From DAIDHZ01 sp035480255 (GTDB lineage: Bacteria > Chlamydiota > Chlamydiia > Chlamydiales > SM23-39): DNA of 64,000 bases. The stretch spans positions 3,064-67,063 of the forward strand of contig CAZVXF010000006.1 in the NCBI GenBank assembly GCA_964630875.1, written 5' to 3'. The notes beneath the pieces were generated by a model. That model was given only the letters and a program-made list of their open reading frames with translations. It had not been told where the DNA came from and ran no database searches. The position numbers and the translations under genes are program-made. Shown here piece by piece: positions 54,352-62,807 of this stretch; the stretch's first letter is position 1; every line of letters begins with the position of its first letter.

Positions 54352-55682
54352 AGTCATCGAGCTCAACGACAACACAGGGGCGCTTACATGAACTAGAAGA
54401 AACTAAGCGCACAGCTTTGCTTGTTGGAACGTACGCTGTTGGAGATAAACAACAGAGCTCTGAACAATTAGATGAGCTTGAGAGCTTAGGCGATACGTAT
54501 GGCCTAAAAACCGCTTTTAAAATGCTTTGTCCTTTGCGAGAAATCGATGCAGGAACGTACTTAGGCTCAGGTAAAATCCAAGAAATCAAAGAAATGGCAG
54601 CACTTCATCACTGTGATGTTGTGATTTTTGATGATGTCATTTCTCCGCAGCAACAGCGGAATATTGAGAAGCTTGTTGAAAAGTCCGTAATCGATCGGAC
54701 TGAATTAATTTTAGCCGTTTTTGCGAAAGCAGCCCATACAAAAGAAGCCAAACTCCAAATTGAACTGGCAAGCTGTCGCTATCAGCTTCCACGTCTTCGT
54801 CGTCTTTGGACACACTTGAGTCGTCAAAGATCAGGAGGAGCCGGAGGCGGTTTTGTTAAGGGAGAAGGCGAAAAGCAAATTGAGATCGATAAGCGGATCT
54901 TGAAAGATCAGATTACAAAGCTGAAAAAAGAACTCGAAGAGGTCAAAAAACATCGTCAAACTCAGCGAAGACTCCGGGAGCGTAGTGCGATTCCCACTTT
55001 TGCCATTATTGGTTACACAAATGTTGGAAAATCAACTCTTTTAAAAGCATTGACCGATGCGGATGTTCTTGTTGAAGATAAGCTGTTTGCGACTTTGGAT
55101 ACAACGACAAGAAAGTTTGTACTTCCGAATCATCAACAGATCCTTCTCATTGATACAGTCGGGTTCATACGTAAAATTCCTCACGCTCTGATTGCTGCAT
55201 TTCGAAGCACTCTTGAAGAAGCTCTTTCGGCCGACATTCTACTCCATTTAGTTGATGTGAGTAGCTCGAATGTCGAGGTGCAAATTGAAGCGACGATGGA
55301 TGTCTTGAAAGAGCTAGAAATAAAAAATCGTCCAATGATCACTGTTTTGAATAAAGTTGATCTTTGTGAGAATCGATTAATGGTTGACAGAGTACGTTTC
55401 AAATATCCAAAAACAGTTGAGATATCCGCTCTCAATAAAACAGGATTTGATCGACTGCTTGAGTTGATGATTCAAGAAATCTCCAATTTACGCCAAACTC
55501 TTCACCTTCGCGTTCCTCAAAGTGAGTATTCTCTTTTAAGCTCAGTCATTCGCGAAAGTAAAATCATCTCATGTGAATATGAAGAAAATGATATTCTTCT
55601 TGAAATCGAAATTCCACGCCAATTGATGAGAAAAGTTGCCCCATTTGTAGTTCCAGATGACAATAAAGTTAATGCCGAATGA
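54348..55682 (+). CDS. hflX: Ribosome-associated GTPase HflX
   Basis: 444 residues. The N-terminal nucleotide-binding domain and helical linker (SRQRSGGAGGGFVKGEGEKQ) precede the G domain with GYTNVGKSTLLKAL, DTVGFIRKIPHALIAAF and LNKVDL. HflX splits stalled or hibernating 70S ribosomes. It overlaps radC by 26 bases. Confidence 0.96.
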   Translation: MKSSSSTTTQGRLHELEETKRTALLVGTYAVGDKQQSSEQLDELESLGDTYGLKTAFKMLCPLREIDAGTYLGSGKIQEIKEMAALHHCDVVIFDDVISPQQQRNIEKLVEKSVIDRTELILAVFAKAAHTKEAKLQIELASCRYQLPRLRRLWTHLSRQRSGGAGGGFVKGEGEKQIEIDKRILKDQITKLKKELEEVKKHRQTQRRLRERSAIPTFAIIGYTNVGKSTLLKALTDADVLVEDKLFATLDTTTRKFVLPNHQQILLIDTVGFIRKIPHALIAAFRSTLEEALSADILLHLVDVSSSNVEVQIEATMDVLKELEIKNRPMITVLNKVDLCENRLMVDRVRFKYPKTVEISALNKTGFDRLLELMIQEISNLRQTLHLRVPQSEYSLLSSVIRESKIISCEYEENDILLEIEIPRQLMRKVAPFVVPDDNKVNAE

Positions 55683-56331
55683 GGACAGACCTCGAGAAAG
55701 ACTTGCACGTCTTGGGACGCAAGCGCTTTCGACAATCGAACTCCTTGCGATCATTTTAGGGTCGGGTTCGCAAAATCGTCCTGTGATGCAATTGGCACAC
55801 GATCTTCTCTCTCATTTTAAAACTTTGCGTGCAGTATCTACAGCTTCTATTCAAGAGCTGAAACAAGTGAAAGGAATCGGCGATGCAAAAGCAATTCAGT
55901 TGCTGGCTTCTTTCGCCATTGCCAGTCGCAAAGAAGAAACCACACCTGACATCCTCGATACTCCAGAAAAAATATACACCTGCATTCGCTATGAGATAGA
56001 AAATCAAGAAACTGAGGTGTTATTCGTTCTGTTAAGAGATATTCGCCTGCAGTGTATTCATAGAGAAGTTCTTGCCAAAGGAACTTTGACAGAACTGGTG
56101 TTGCATCCACGAGAAATCTTTCACTTTGCAATTAAGCATCGCGCACATTCTGTGGTCCTTGCGCATAATCATCCGTCGGGCGATCCAACTCCATCGAGTC
56201 GTGATTTATCAATGACAGAGCGCTTAGTTGCGATTGGAAATATCATGGGCATTCCAATTGCCGATCATCTGATTATCGGAAAGAATAAGTACTATTCGCT
56301 ATTCCTCAACAATCGTTCCATATTCATGTAA
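55657..56331 (+). CDS. radC: RadC/JAB-domain protein
   Basis: 224 residues. The N-terminal helix-hairpin-helix region is followed by the JAB metalloprotease-like motif LAHNHPSGDPTPSSRDLSMT. The start MTIKLMPNEDRPRERL at 55657 matches the family N-terminus. Long linked to repair by name, but the biochemical role is unsettled. It converges on the sigma-54 activator gene with a 33-base overlap. Confidence 0.93.
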   Translation: MTIKLMPNEDRPRERLARLGTQALSTIELLAIILGSGSQNRPVMQLAHDLLSHFKTLRAVSTASIQELKQVKGIGDAKAIQLLASFAIASRKEETTPDILDTPEKIYTCIRYEIENQETEVLFVLLRDIRLQCIHREVLAKGTLTELVLHPREIFHFAIKHRAHSVVLAHNHPSGDPTPSSRDLSMTERLVAIGNIMGIPIADHLIIGKNKYYSLFLNNRSIFM

Positions 56332-57270
56332 CTTATTGCGAAGCGTACGGACGCTAATCCCAAGAACAGCAGCTGTTTTTGAGCGATTTCTGTGATGGAC
56401 TTCTAAAGTTCCTAAAATCAATCTTTTTTCCATTTCATGAAGAGATATACCTACTGGAAAGGAATTTTTCTCAAGGGCAGGTTTTGACTCAATGTAGAGA
56501 TGTTCTGCATCGATCTCCGGATCGAAATCGAGAACGACTGTCCGCTCAATAATATTTCCCAGCTCTCTGACATTTCCTGGCCAAGAATAGGATTGAAGCT
56601 TTTGAATGGCTTCTTGAGTAAAACGCTTTGGTTCTTTGCGGTTTTCCGTGCAATAGCGGGTTAAAAAGTATTCTGCTAGAGGCAAAATGTCTTCAACACG
56701 TTCTCTTAAAGGAGGAATGTGAATCGGAACGACATTCAGACGATAGAAAAGATCCTCTCGGAAAATTTTGCAATCGATTGCCTCTTGCATATTCCGGTTA
56801 GATGTCGCTAAAAATCGAATATTCACCTTCAGAGGTCGCATTCCTCCGACTCTCTCAAATTCTTGCTCTTGAATCGCGCGCAATAACTTTGCTTGCAATA
56901 CAAGAGGAATCTCGGTCACTTCGTCGAGCATGAGCGTTCCTTTATCTGCGAGCTCAAAGCGTCCAATTTTTCTCTGTAATGCACCGGTAAAAGCGCCTCG
57001 TTCATGGCCAAAAAACTCAGACTCAATCAAGGTTTCTGGGATGGCTGCGCAATTCACTTTGATAAAAGAGGACTTATTTCGATGAGACAAGAGATGAATC
57101 GCAGATCCAATGACCTCTTTACCAGTGCCCGATTCGCCTGTAATAAAAACACTTGCATTGCTTTTAGCAATTTTTTCGAGGTCTTGAAGAATTTTTTTCA
57201 TCTGCGGACTTTCCGCAATGAAAATTCTCTCTTGCGCTTCTCGAGATTGATGGGGTATGTTTTCTGACAT
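56299..57270 (-). CDS. Sigma-54-dependent transcription activator without receiver domain
   Basis: 323 residues. The AAA+ domain has Walker A GESGTGKEVIG, the sigma-54-contacting GAFTGA loop (HERGAFTGALQ), Walker B GTLMLDEVTEIP and SWPGNVRELGN; a Fis-type helix-turn-helix ends the protein (KTAAVLGISVRTLRNKLHEY). Unlike AtoC/NtrC of Chlamydia, no N-terminal receiver is present from the ATG at 57270. The frame runs on to 57390, but that part is antisense to the next gene and not receiver-like. Its start codon overlaps that of the divergent gene. Confidence 0.9.
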   Translation of the reverse strand: MSENIPHQSREAQERIFIAESPQMKKILQDLEKIAKSNASVFITGESGTGKEVIGSAIHLLSHRNKSSFIKVNCAAIPETLIESEFFGHERGAFTGALQRKIGRFELADKGTLMLDEVTEIPLVLQAKLLRAIQEQEFERVGGMRPLKVNIRFLATSNRNMQEAIDCKIFREDLFYRLNVVPIHIPPLRERVEDILPLAEYFLTRYCTENRKEPKRFTQEAIQKLQSYSWPGNVRELGNIIERTVVLDFDPEIDAEHLYIESKPALEKNSFPVGISLHEMEKRLILGTLEVHHRNRSKTAAVLGISVRTLRNKLHEYGTIVEE

Positions 57271-58111
57271 GCGTAACCGTATAGGAACTCTTAAGCGCAA
57301 TATACTGATTCTCTTAAAAATAGCTATATTTTCTTCTTGCTCAGGCCTTGAAAGATCTGAAAGAGAGAAGATTAGAAAGCGAAATTGCAAAGGAGAATCG
57401 ATTTATCGAAATCAGAGCGACCGTTTCTTTGCAATTGAAACCCCTAAGCACACGCAAAGGGCTTTATATCCTTGGGAATCAGAATCTAATCTTCCGCGCA
57501 TTACAAAAGATTTTTTCCGTTGCAAGGGCAATCCGACTCACGATCCAATTGCTACTTTGGGAGATCCAATTCTTGATTGCGATGGAGGCAATCGACATGG
57601 CCTTCCTATTATTCAAGGACAAGAAGGCGTGTATCCTATTCTCATTTCCCAGCTTAACTACATACAGAAAAAAACGGGAAAACGGGTCATCATCACATCA
57701 GGACACCGATGTCCCTCTCACAATACATATGTGGACCCATCTCCAGAAAACCGCACTTCAAAGCATCAAATCGGAGCTGAAGTTGATTTTTATGTACAAG
57801 GCATGGAGGATCGTCCAGAAGAAATCATTGCTCTCTTAATGCACTATTACCAAGAGACACCTGCCTATCAAAATAAACAAGAATTTCTCATATTTACTCG
57901 GTATGACAAAAGCGATGCCAGAGTGGATATTCAGCCTTGGATGAATAAAGAAATATACATAAAGCTCAATCAGAAAAATGAAGGGCGTAATTTAGACAAT
58001 CGACATCCGCATCCCTATATTTCCATTCAAGTTCGCTTTGATACGAAAAAAAATGAAAAAGTTGTCTATGACTGGCAAAAAGCCAATAAAGGATACTCTC
58101 GGGGCTGGTGA
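57269..58111 (+). CDS. M15-like peptidase-fold lipoprotein
   Basis: 280 residues. The N-terminus has a basic stretch, a hydrophobic segment and a lipobox-like Cys (ILLKIAIFSSCSG). The region VIITSGHRCPSHNTYVDPSP, SKHQIGAEVDFYVQGM and HPHPYISIQVRF resembles the metal-binding core of D,D-carboxypeptidase/M15 proteins (His and Asp ligands in SGHRC, KHQIGAEVD and HPH). A peptidoglycan-trimming role is plausible. The ATG at 57269 shares CATG with the divergent activator; an ATG at 57257 is an alternative. Confidence 0.78.
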   Translation: MRNRIGTLKRNILILLKIAIFSSCSGLERSEREKIRKRNCKGESIYRNQSDRFFAIETPKHTQRALYPWESESNLPRITKDFFRCKGNPTHDPIATLGDPILDCDGGNRHGLPIIQGQEGVYPILISQLNYIQKKTGKRVIITSGHRCPSHNTYVDPSPENRTSKHQIGAEVDFYVQGMEDRPEEIIALLMHYYQETPAYQNKQEFLIFTRYDKSDARVDIQPWMNKEIYIKLNQKNEGRNLDNRHPHPYISIQVRFDTKKNEKVVYDWQKANKGYSRGW

Positions 58112-58321
58112 TTTCTCTTTTCTAAAACAAGAAATCAGAGTATAATTTTTAGCATTATACGGAGAGTGCTTCAAGAATCGGGAATTTTGTTAGGAGGATC
58201 CTTAGAACTTTTGTTCGCAGAAAGTGAACATTGCCGATAGGCAATGGCATGAGTGAGGACAAGAATTATGAGGTAAGCCGACGCAGCTAAAACCGATTTT
58301 TTAAACCACTTTGGTATATCC

Positions 58322-58405
58322 GCCGGTGTGGCGAAATTGGTAGACGCGATAGACTCAAAATCTTTTTCTAGCAATAGAGTGCTGGTTCGAGTCCGGTCAC
58401 CGGCA
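58322..58405 (+). tRNA. tRNA-Leu (anticodon CAA)
   Basis: The acceptor stem GCCGGTG/CACCGGC, a D-loop with GGTAGACGC, the anticodon loop CTCAAAA (CAA, reads UUG), a long class II variable arm and the T-loop GGTTCGAGTCC fit tRNA-Leu. CCA is not encoded. Its 3' end is repeated downstream at 62440-62456 and 62793-62807, marking it as an integration site. Confidence 0.95.
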
Positions 58406-58412
58406 AAAACAA

Positions 58413-58448
58413 AGAGAAAAAGCCTCCCGGCTTTTTCTCTTTTTTTTT
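58413..58448 (+). terminator. Rho-independent terminator of tRNA-Leu
   Basis: AGAGAAAAAGCC, loop TCCC, GGCTTTTTCTCT, then a T tract. The same terminator recurs at 62274-62309. Downstream, the short palindromes AAAGCCAATTTATTGGCTTT and GTTTTTCGCATCGAAAAAC also recur. Confidence 0.92.
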
Positions 58449-58632
58449 GTCGGTGAAGAAAGCCAATTTATTGGCTTTCGTCCGGATGAGAAGTGAAAGA
58501 CGTTGTTTTTCGCATCGAAAAACCGTCTGAACCGGCTTTCTGAACGAGCGGTATAATTAACAATGAATTTTTTTATATAGCTAAAAACAGCGTTATGATG
58601 TTAAAATATATTAGATTAAATCATAATTAACT

Positions 58633-59889
58633 ATGACAATATATAAAATTTTTCTTTCTGGATCTAATATTCCGATTTCCATTGCAAGAAAGGCAACGCC
58701 ATGGCCAAAATATTGGTGTGCTGTAGGTTTTTTTGCATCTCTTGCAACGAGCTTTCAGATATATAACTCTGCTTCAGCATATTGGTCTAACAAAACAGTA
58801 ACAAATGGAAAAAACTCCGGAGCATCTTCTTTTGCCGCGAGAGAATACAGGGTGGATGCTTTTGGAAATCATTTTGATCCTGGTTTTTTTGAAAGCTCTT
58901 TCTTTAGAGAAAAAATTCTTCCCCAATGTGCCCACCATTCAGCTCTCCATGCGGTAGTTGGCATCACAGTTCTTCTTTTGCAACTCATTCAAAGCTCTCA
59001 CGATCAATCTATCGTCTACAAAGCGATAGAAAATTTCAAGATTACAGATCTGTATGCATATCATCCAAGCTTGAAAACTGCGATTGATCGAAATGATGGG
59101 GGAGAACCTTCATTTTGTTCAGAGAGCAGAAATCTATATTATCAATTTGCACTTGAAATTGCTTTTGCAGTCATGGCGAGTATTCGGTTTTCTAAAGGAC
59201 CAACAGCGCTTACTCAAAGTGAAAGCGACGAAGTAATAGAATGCTTGAAAGATCGTCTCTGTCTCAAATTTCATGGAACAAATTCATTTTTCCTAGAAAG
59301 AATAAAAGCAGAGGGGATGAGCGGCAGCTCTGGCAGAGAATATCATGAAGAAATCAAAGAATTAACTAAAGATTTAGGAAAAGATCTATTTGGTTGGTAC
59401 TCACACCAATCCAAAGCGGTATTTTACCAAACCAGAAACCCTGAAGAAGCGTTTCATTATGCAAAAGGATCTCCAGAATGGTTTCAGAGTTTTTTATGTG
59501 ATTGGAATGCAGAGAATAATTCTTCCAACTATTTTCGCTATGAAAAACGGGATAGCAATAAAGCGAGAGAATTATTTCATGCAAGAATCAATCAAAACCA
59601 TCATTGGACAGAGGATCAACAAAAAAAAGTAGAGCGTTTTTACGAAAAGTACTGGCAAAGATTTGGGACGGCAAACCCTGCCCTTATTGTGATGCGTGCA
59701 GACCCTAAAGATTTTCGCAAGCTTTTAGCGATATATGAAATGTTCGATACTTCATCGGATAAAAAACAATCATTCATTAAGGGTTGCTCGATGTGGTTTG
59801 CACGCTGTGATCCTCACGATACTTCAGATAAAGCCATCCCTCCTTCTGAATTACGCTACTACACTTTCCCAACGATTCAATTTAAATGA
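58633..59889 (+). CDS. Membrane-anchored protein with possible ADP-ribosyltransferase-like domain
   Basis: 418 residues. No acidic residue occurs before position 71; a hydrophobic segment lies at 28-42 (WCAVGFFASLATSF) and another near 103-120 (LHAVVGITVLLLQLIQ). From about 205 the C-terminal domain shows LCLKFHGTNSFFLERIKAEG (His-Gly-Thr), AVFYQTRNPEEAFHYAKGSP and PPSELRYYTFPTI, a pattern like PARP/toxin ADP-ribosyltransferases (HGT, Y-x-T/S, late Glu). The assignment is from motifs only. It is the first gene after tRNA-Leu in the island, so it is probably acquired. Function as an effector is inferred. Confidence 0.55.
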   Translation: MTIYKIFLSGSNIPISIARKATPWPKYWCAVGFFASLATSFQIYNSASAYWSNKTVTNGKNSGASSFAAREYRVDAFGNHFDPGFFESSFFREKILPQCAHHSALHAVVGITVLLLQLIQSSHDQSIVYKAIENFKITDLYAYHPSLKTAIDRNDGGEPSFCSESRNLYYQFALEIAFAVMASIRFSKGPTALTQSESDEVIECLKDRLCLKFHGTNSFFLERIKAEGMSGSSGREYHEEIKELTKDLGKDLFGWYSHQSKAVFYQTRNPEEAFHYAKGSPEWFQSFLCDWNAENNSSNYFRYEKRDSNKARELFHARINQNHHWTEDQQKKVERFYEKYWQRFGTANPALIVMRADPKDFRKLLAIYEMFDTSSDKKQSFIKGCSMWFARCDPHDTSDKAIPPSELRYYTFPTIQFK

Positions 59890-59999
59890 GTTTTTTTATA
59901 AAACAGCTTTTCTTATAACCACTCGAAATAATACGGAATTTGACTTTCCCCGAAAACTCACTTCTTTGAGGGTATTCTCAATTTTTTTTTGCCCACCTA

Positions 60000-60875
60000 T
60001 CATTTAGAGGGGGTGATGACTCCCAGTGAGTCTTTTGGATCAAGTAACAACCGTGGCTTTATAGTTTTAATCCGTTTCTTGAGCTGCTTGATCGGTTCTG
60101 CTGGTGGAATATTTTCAGGGAGGGTCCCATCGATTCTAGAAATTGCTGCTCGTACTTCTTTGCCAACTTCTGCATGAGTATCAATTGCATCTCTTTGATT
60201 CATAATCTTTTTTTTCTTTAGTTTTTCCTTCGTTTGCGTCATGCGAAAAAGGTTTGCTGCGAGTTCAGTTATGTCCATTCGGTCCATGAGTTGTTCTTTT
60301 GGAGAGATCCCTTTCTTGATTTTGATTGCATCAACTCCCAGTCCTCCATAAAGACCCTGATATCCAGCGTCATGAAAAATGCCGAACATAGAATTTTGAA
60401 CACCCGCTTCGCGAGCTGCTCCAGACAAAGCCTTGAATTCGACCTTTGCCTGTTCCCGCGTTTCTAATCGTTGCATGTCTGCGGCCATTTGATCCGAAAT
60501 TTCCTGACGGCGAGTCTGAATGGTAAAATATTGCTGCGCTTGTGCAATTTCCGGTTTTCTGGGATCCCCGTTTTGGGCAATCAAATAACAGGCAGCGCGT
60601 GAAAGATGATAATCCTCAACTATTTGCAATGATCCTTTACCTCCCGGGATCGGTTTGCGGGCGTCCGCAAAGTGATGGTTTGGACTGTTTCCAGACTGTT
60701 CACAGGACTGAAGCGCTTTCTTAATAGCATTTTTGAAATCTCTCCAATTGGAATACCCAAGACAAGCCTGAAGATCTCGTGCACTCCAATATTCGACAGC
60801 ATGCTGATTTAGTTTTTTAAGCGATTCGAAAGATAGATCCGATGGTACTGGAACTGGATTGTTAAACTCATCCAT
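60000..60875 (-). CDS. dinD: DinD-like DNA-damage-inducible protein
   Basis: 291 residues from the ATG at 60875 (GGAG upstream). The N-terminal BRO-like domain EYWSARDLQACLGYSNWRDF and the DinD core GYQGLYGGLGVDAIKIKKGI and MDITELAANLFRMTQTKEKL are clear; length is close to E. coli DinD. E. coli DinD is reported to inhibit RecA strand exchange. The 3' part is duplicated at 63664-64000. DinD genes often travel on mobile islands, as the tRNA context suggests. Confidence 0.88.
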   Translation of the reverse strand: MDEFNNPVPVPSDLSFESLKKLNQHAVEYWSARDLQACLGYSNWRDFKNAIKKALQSCEQSGNSPNHHFADARKPIPGGKGSLQIVEDYHLSRAACYLIAQNGDPRKPEIAQAQQYFTIQTRRQEISDQMAADMQRLETREQAKVEFKALSGAAREAGVQNSMFGIFHDAGYQGLYGGLGVDAIKIKKGISPKEQLMDRMDITELAANLFRMTQTKEKLKKKKIMNQRDAIDTHAEVGKEVRAAISRIDGTLPENIPPAEPIKQLKKRIKTIKPRLLLDPKDSLGVITPSK

Positions 60876-60971
60876 AGACTTGAACTCCAAATAACTTATC
60901 GGGTGATGTTAAAGAAAAAATTTTAAGCTTTCCTTTAAGTTTTTTCCAATCAAAACTTCTCGTCTGATTGC

Positions 60972-61397
60972 ATGACACTCCGGAAAAGAGTTTATCTCAC
61001 CTTGCGTGCGGCATCATTGCGATATGTAGAAGAAGATCCCAACCATATTCACAAAATTGTGAAGTTATCAAAATTGGATCCCGATCGGACTATTCGTTCA
61101 TTGAGTGAGAAGGAATTTGAAATCTACTGGAAATCTATAGAAGAAAATGAAGGGTGGACTATAGGTCGAGAACTTCTTGTTGACAAATGGTACATCACAG
61201 GTGTGCACAGGAAGCGCGGGGTCATTTATGAGTATCGTATTCAAAAGCAGGGGCAAGATGTTTGGCTATCTAAATCTGATGCCATCTCCTTAGCTACTTC
61301 GAACCAGCTACATGCGATTATCGTGCATATGAAAAGTGGATTGTGTTATTTGCGACCAGAATATCATACCACGCCATTTTCATCTCTCATTGTGTAG
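60972..61397 (+). CDS. Hypothetical protein, 141 residues
   Basis: Soluble, mixed helix/strand protein without a recognised domain. SKLDPDRTIRSLSEKEFEIY, GWTIGRELLVDKWYITGVHR and YRIQKQGQDVWLSKSDAISL look well folded. No Shine-Dalgarno is evident. It lies in the tRNA-Leu island, divergent from dinD and overlapping the convergent gene by 11 bases. Function unknown. Confidence 0.6.
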   Translation: MTLRKRVYLTLRAASLRYVEEDPNHIHKIVKLSKLDPDRTIRSLSEKEFEIYWKSIEENEGWTIGRELLVDKWYITGVHRKRGVIYEYRIQKQGQDVWLSKSDAISLATSNQLHAIIVHMKSGLCYLRPEYHTTPFSSLIV

Positions 61398-62163
61398 GCT
61401 TAAGATCGATCGGTTCCCAAGAATCAGCCATCATGAGTACTCTTCTTCGATGATGCCCTGTATGTGCGGAGAATAGTTTTCCCATTACACGAATGCCTTG
61501 GCTCCATAACTCTTGAGGAGGATCTTGCTCTGAAAATACGACTTGTATTTCTCGTACACCTTGCTCAGGTTGATTCAATAGATCTTCTTCAGATTCCGGC
61601 AGCATTACGTTCACAGGTTCTCGTAGGGCTAGAAAAAGAGGAGTCTCTGGCCTATCACCACTTGCGATATCTGAATAGTTCGGGGGGCCTGGATAGGTTT
61701 TTTGTGCGATCGTTCCCACTAATTCTGTTGTATGAGGTTCATAAAACACAGTTTTGGGTTCTTTAGTTTGTAGCTCTATATCTAATGCAGTATCAACCCG
61801 TAATGCCATTTCATCGAAAAAATGAAAAGGCTTCGCGCATCTACCATGAATCTCTACTCTCTTTCCCAATAACGAGTTGAATTCTTCGCATATATTAAGT
61901 TCGATAAAGGGTAAGGAGATTTGTTCCGTTAATACTGGAGAAGTTCCGACTGAAAGGGCTCGAGAAAGAACGATTGGTTGATCCGGAACCAGAACAGTTT
62001 TTCGTTCTTCCCACTTTTTTTCTGTGCCATCAGGATCTCTACTTCCGCACTGGCGAATAGCAGTTTTTAGCACACCCTTCATTACAATTTTGGGTTCCTC
62101 CTCCCATCCAAAAAGGGACGAAGTACAATAAAGTATTAAGAAAGACAACCGTAAAAAATACAT
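61387..62163 (-). CDS. Exported DUF4431-like protein with two related halves
   Basis: 258 residues with a signal peptide (MYFLRLSFLILYCTSSLFG). The C-terminal half matches DUF4431: ELVGTIAQKTYPGPPNYSDI, GDRPETPLFLALREPVNV and MGKLFSAHTGHHRRRVLM. The N-terminal half repeats the pattern in degenerate form (KGVLKTAIRQC, SLLGKRVEIHGRCAKPFHFF), suggesting internal duplication. Periplasmic, function unknown; accessory location. Confidence 0.75.
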   Translation of the reverse strand: MYFLRLSFLILYCTSSLFGWEEEPKIVMKGVLKTAIRQCGSRDPDGTEKKWEERKTVLVPDQPIVLSRALSVGTSPVLTEQISLPFIELNICEEFNSLLGKRVEIHGRCAKPFHFFDEMALRVDTALDIELQTKEPKTVFYEPHTTELVGTIAQKTYPGPPNYSDIASGDRPETPLFLALREPVNVMLPESEEDLLNQPEQGVREIQVVFSEQDPPQELWSQGIRVMGKLFSAHTGHHRRRVLMMADSWEPIDLKPTQ

Positions 62164-62273
62164 CGTTTAGGATTCCCTATTTTTTAATGGTATATGTGAA
62201 AAAATTGTAAGTTTTTCTTTGAGTTTCTGCCAATCAAAAGTTCTGATTACGTCCGATTGCCTGCAAAAAACAA

Positions 62274-62309
62274 AGAGAAAAAGCCTCCCGGCTTTTTCTC
62301 TTTTTTTTT
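62274..62309 (+). terminator. Duplicate of the tRNA-Leu terminator
   Basis: The same AGAGAAAAAGCC-TCCC-GGCTTTTTCTCT hairpin and T tract as at 58413-58448, with the same palindrome downstream (GCCAATTTATTGGC). No tRNA body precedes it. Confidence 0.85.
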
Positions 62310-62439
62310 GTCGGTGAAGAAAGCCAATTTATTGGCTTTCGTCCGTACTCGAAGTGAGAGGCGATGTTTTTCGCATCGAAAAACCGCCTGAACCGGCTTT
62401 TGCCAGACGGGACGAGCGTCTCGCTCGCCCGCGCAAAAG

Positions 62440-62456
62440 GAGTCCGGTCACCGGCA
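62440..62456 (+). repeat. tRNA-Leu 3'-end remnant (att-like), copy 1
   Basis: GAGTCCGGTCACCGGCA repeats the last 17 bases of tRNA-Leu (58389-58405). It is followed by another terminator hairpin (AAAGGAAAGCC-TCCA-GGCTTTCCTTT, 62464-62489). Such direct repeats are left by tRNA-targeting integrases. Confidence 0.8.
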
Positions 62457-62545
62457 AAAAACAAAAGGAAAGCCTCCAGGCTTTCCTTTTTTTTTGCCGG
62501 AGAAGAAAGCCAATTTATTGGCTTTCGTAGGTGCGAGAAGTGTAA

Positions 62546-62708
62546 TACCGAAAAGAAATCAAAAATTGGTTTTTTAGACTGCGTCGTCTTGGCAGCATAT
62601 TTTGGGTCTTCACTCGCGCCTTGTCTATCGACAATGGTCGCTCGCTCTAGACACCAAAATCTGCGCCGACTCCTTGCTAAAATTCCAATTTTTGAATTCA
62701 TTTCGGTA
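62546..62708. repeat. Second MITE-like element, inserted in a tRNA-derived cassette
   Basis: About 163 bases with long imperfect terminal inverted repeats: left TACCGAAAAGAAATCAAAAA, right ending CCAATTTTTGAATTCATTTC then GGTA. TA lies close outside both ends. Comparison with the uninterrupted cassette at 62340-62380 shows that it splits GAAGTG from GGCGATG. TA targets and short size suit an IS630/mariner-type MITE; no transposase is seen. Confidence 0.72.
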
Positions 62709-62792
62709 TAGGCGATGTTTTTCGCTTCGAAAAGCCGGTTGAACCGGCTTTTGCCAGACGGGACGAGCGTCTCGCTTGCCTGCGCAAAAGCG

Positions 62793-62807
62793 GTCCGGTC
62801 ACCGGCA
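62793..62807 (+). repeat. tRNA-Leu 3'-end remnant (att-like), copy 2
   Basis: GTCCGGTCACCGGCA repeats the last 15 bases of tRNA-Leu. It is followed by a different terminator hairpin (AAGAAGGCCC-CAA-GGGCCTTCTT, 62814-62837) with a T tract. Confidence 0.78.

Noticed and set aside
57270..57390. N-terminal extension of the sigma-54 activator
   Set aside because: It would be antisense to the lipoprotein gene, is not receiver-like, and the ATG at 57270 gives a normal AAA+ start.
58171..58374. Minus-strand frame of 67 codons with a hydrophobic segment
   Set aside because: Its N-terminus is the antisense of tRNA-Leu. The hydrophobic C-terminal part (VLAASAYLIILVLTHAIAY) could be a small membrane peptide, but there is no credible start codon.
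62364..62711. Plus-strand open frame of 115 codons
   Set aside because: Same repeat region; spans the second MITE and has no ribosome binding site.
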